Assembly: GCA_022839445.1 (NCBI GenBank)
Contig: JALHFC010000010.1
Span: forward strand, 5,942-39,019
Reading direction: 5' to 3'
DNA from: Pelotomaculum sp.
GTDB taxonomy: Bacteria > Bacillota > Desulfotomaculia > Desulfotomaculales > Pelotomaculaceae
DNA: 33,078 nucleotides
Shown here in pieces: positions 31,999 to 33,078 of the stretch; positions within the stretch are counted from its first letter, which is position 1; every line of letters starts with the position of its first letter. Under the pieces are notes generated by a model that ran no database searches, had not been told where the DNA came from, and saw only the letters and a program-made list of their open reading frames with translations. The position numbers and the translations under genes are program-made.

Positions 31999-32028
31999 AT
32001 TTTATCCGATTAGCGCTAATTTAGTCAA
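31999..32028 (-). promoter_or_regulatory. trxB promoter with a palindromic operator candidate
   Basis: Minus strand TTGACT (32023-32028), 18 bases, TAAAAT (31999-32004). The spacer contains the perfect 12-base palindrome ATTAGCGCTAAT (32009-32020), placed where a bound repressor would block RNA polymerase. About 40 bases remain to the trxB start. Confidence 0.6.
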
Positions 32029-32060
32029 CAATGCCAATAATATATAAAGCGTGGCGGTTT

Positions 32061-32600
32061 TTAGCGCTCTATTCCGTCCCGGGCAGGCGTTCCCTGATTA
32101 TAGTAATGTTTAACTTCTACCATTTCAGTCACCAGGTCCGCCTCTTCAATTACCTCGGGAGGCGCATACCGGCCGGTAAATATTACCTCCACCCCGTCCG
32201 GTTTGGATTTTATTATTTCCAACATGTCCTCGGTAGAGATCAGGTTAAAATAATTGGCGGTGTTAATCTCATCGAAGATAACAATGTCATACTCGCCGGA
32301 AAACATGGCCTTTTTGGTCTTTTCTAAACCGGTACGCGCCATTTGGACATCCTCCTCATGAGGAGGATTTACCACATGGATAAAGGTGTCTTTACCATAT
32401 TGCTCTATAGTTATATAGGGACTTACCATTTCCGCTGATTTTAGCTCCCCGTAATGCTGGCCTTTCATGAATTGCCCGACATAGGTCTTCAACCCCCGGC
32501 CCATGGCCCGAAAAGCCAGACCCAAGGCTGCTGTGGTCTTGCCCTTGCCGTTCCCCGTGTACACATGGACATATCCTTTTTTTATCAGCTCCTGGTTCAT
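32061..32600 (-). CDS. cobO: Cob(I)yrinic acid a,c-diamide adenosyltransferase
   Basis: 179 residues from ATG 32598-32600 (GGGGGTGACGG upstream). The longer frame to 32681 has no family residues. P-loop VHVYTGNGKGKTTAALGLAFRA (residues 11-32), then GQFMKGQHYGEL, YDIVIFDEINTANYF and EVIFTGRYAPPEVIEEADLVTEM, the standard CobO/BtuR/CobA type. It adenosylates cobalt in cobamide synthesis or salvage, giving the adenosylcobalamin that MeaB-served mutases need. Not in a larger cob cluster here. A TAGTCA / TATTAT promoter lies just upstream. Confidence 0.95.
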   Translation of the reverse strand: MNQELIKKGYVHVYTGNGKGKTTAALGLAFRAMGRGLKTYVGQFMKGQHYGELKSAEMVSPYITIEQYGKDTFIHVVNPPHEEDVQMARTGLEKTKKAMFSGEYDIVIFDEINTANYFNLISTEDMLEIIKSKPDGVEVIFTGRYAPPEVIEEADLVTEMVEVKHYYNQGTPARDGIER

Positions 32601-32629
32601 ACCGTCACCCCCTAGCGCCATTTTAATGC

Positions 32630-32658
32630 ATAATATCATAGTTAAAATATTTTGACTA
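32630..32658 (-). promoter_or_regulatory. Candidate promoter of cobO
   Basis: Minus strand TAGTCA (32653-32658), 17 bases, TATTAT (32630-32635), preceded by TGA as an extended -10. It lies between the terminator at 32680 and the cobO SD, 29 bases before the start codon. I see no cobalamin-riboswitch sequence in this short leader. Confidence 0.5.
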
Positions 32659-32679
32659 TAACAATCGGCCATTTTATAC

Positions 32680-32714
32680 AAAAGAGAAAGGCGGCTAAAT
32701 ACGCCGCCTTTCTC
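32680..32714 (-). terminator. Terminator between adk and cobO
   Basis: A perfect 12-base-pair stem, GAGAAAGGCGGC (32684-32695) with GCCGCCTTTCTC (32703-32714), a 7-base loop, and TTTTG on the minus-strand side. It ends transcripts coming from adk and the small region at 32746-32793. Confidence 0.9.
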
Positions 32715-32745
32715 ATTATTCGAAAAACATATGCATTACTGTCCT

Positions 32746-32793
32746 GCGGTCTTATATTGTTACCTATACCCGACCGCTTATGGCAACCCTCAT
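32746..32793 (-). ncRNA. Possible structured RNA / nine-codon frame between adk and cobO
   Basis: On the minus strand AAAGGAGGGG (32797-32806) precedes ATG 32791-32793 with ideal spacing, and the frame ends after nine codons (MRVAISGRV) at TAG 32764-32766. The same stretch can form two interleaved stems. GTTGCC (32782-32787) pairs with GGTAAC (32759-32764), and GCGGTC (32772-32777) pairs with GACCGC (32746-32751), an H-type pseudoknot arrangement. It lies upstream of a strong terminator. Whether it is a leader peptide, an adk 3' UTR structure or a small RNA cannot be told from sequence. Confidence 0.25.
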
Positions 32794-32893
32794 GAACCCC
32801 TCCTTTGTTCTCTTTTCTACTTAATCTATATGCCCGGAGTGGTTCAACTTTCCTGGTAATATTATGATTCACTATCCCGGCGGTTTTCTTAAG

Positions 32894-33078
32894 CTATTTT
32901 TTAACACTGACAAGAATATCCGCCATTACTTTGCCGACCTCCTGATCCCCATTGATATTTATTAGAATTCCCTGCTTCGAATAGTAGTCTATCAAGGGCT
33001 GTGTTTTAGCTTCGTATATATAAAGGCGGTTTTTCGCGGCCTTTTCGTTGTCATCACTGCGTTGGTACAACTCGCCGC
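32894..33078 (-). CDS. adk: Adenylate kinase, C-terminal part
   Basis: About 61 C-terminal residues, from the right edge to TAG at 32894-32896. GELYQRSDDNEKAAKNRLYI followed by EAKTQPLIDYYSKQGILININGDQEV is the conserved adenylate kinase end: the RxDD arginine and aspartates contact substrate, and the YxAQTxPLIDYY helix is universal. It catalyses ATP + AMP to 2 ADP. The N-terminal P-loop part is outside the window. Gene context beyond the edge is unknown; downstream it is followed by a terminator and not by map/infA as in many ribosomal-protein operons. Confidence 0.93.
   Translation of the reverse strand, partial: GELYQRSDDNEKAAKNRLYIYEAKTQPLIDYYSKQGILININGDQEVGKVMADILVSVKK

Noticed and set aside
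32746..32806. Fluoride riboswitch
   Set aside because: GCCATAA resembles a part of that class, but the conserved first stem (GGNGATGG...) and the rest of the consensus are missing, and no fluoride exporter follows.
32642..32872. Minus-strand frame of 76 residues between adk and cobO
   Set aside because: It runs through a strong terminator, has no SD at its first codon and no recognisable sequence.

Overview
The window reads as chromosomal DNA of an anaerobic, spore-forming clostridial Firmicute. A Peptococcaceae / Desulfotomaculum-Pelotomaculum type organism fits best, but that placement is inference from gene content. The evidence is strong Shine-Dalgarno sites with many TTG and GTG starts, a tiny spoVM-like sporulation gene, YpmA-like and TIGR04086-type small proteins, an electron-bifurcating type Hdr/Flx iron-sulfur operon, an indolepyruvate:ferredoxin oxidoreductase, and the B12-related genes meaB and cobO. 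Almost everything lies on the minus strand. The exceptions are a tRNA-Trp gene and one small membrane-protein gene. I see no insertion sequence, prophage, CRISPR array or rRNA.

Layout in plus coordinates. 1-2500: the 5' part of a GT4 glycosyltransferase, a small secreted protein, a HAD protein, and a 6-phosphofructokinase gene broken by two short apparent deletions. 2507-7354: a large UPF0182 membrane protein, a 59-residue zinc-ribbon protein, deoC and ddl. 7438-7607: a complete tRNA-Trp unit on the plus strand (promoter, gene, terminator). 7625-11261: an operon of an FrhB-like flavin/iron-sulfur protein with iorA and iorB. 11361-13404: an EF-G-like GTPase. 13701-17647: a preQ0/queuosine-precursor operon (queD, queC, a DUF366 protein, queE, folE) followed by a YpmA-like gene and surE. 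17862-18245: a divergent TIGR04086 membrane protein.

18361-25035 is the most notable region, a seven-gene operon transcribed hdrC-hdrB-hdrA-flxD-flxC-flxB-flxA. In such systems FlxA oxidises NAD(P)H, FlxB/C carry electrons through iron-sulfur clusters, FlxD passes them to HdrA (the FAD bifurcation site), and HdrB/C reduce a disulfide while low-potential electrons go to ferredoxin. Both hdrA and flxD contain an in-frame UGA exactly where the family has a conserved cysteine. Both reading frames continue with convincing family sequence after it, and hairpins lie at SECIS-like distances downstream. I therefore annotate both as selenoproteins; a standard gene caller would split or truncate them.

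25433-33078: spoVM-like gene, dinG, lapA-like membrane protein, UPF0173 metallohydrolase, meaB, trxB, cobO and the 3' end of adk. MeaB and CobO both support adenosylcobalamin-dependent mutases, which suits a methylmalonyl-CoA pathway, but no mutase gene is in the window. Short sequences that may be regulatory include a perfect palindrome inside the trxB promoter, a long leader with several candidate promoters before hdrC, and a possible pseudoknot RNA between adk and cobO.
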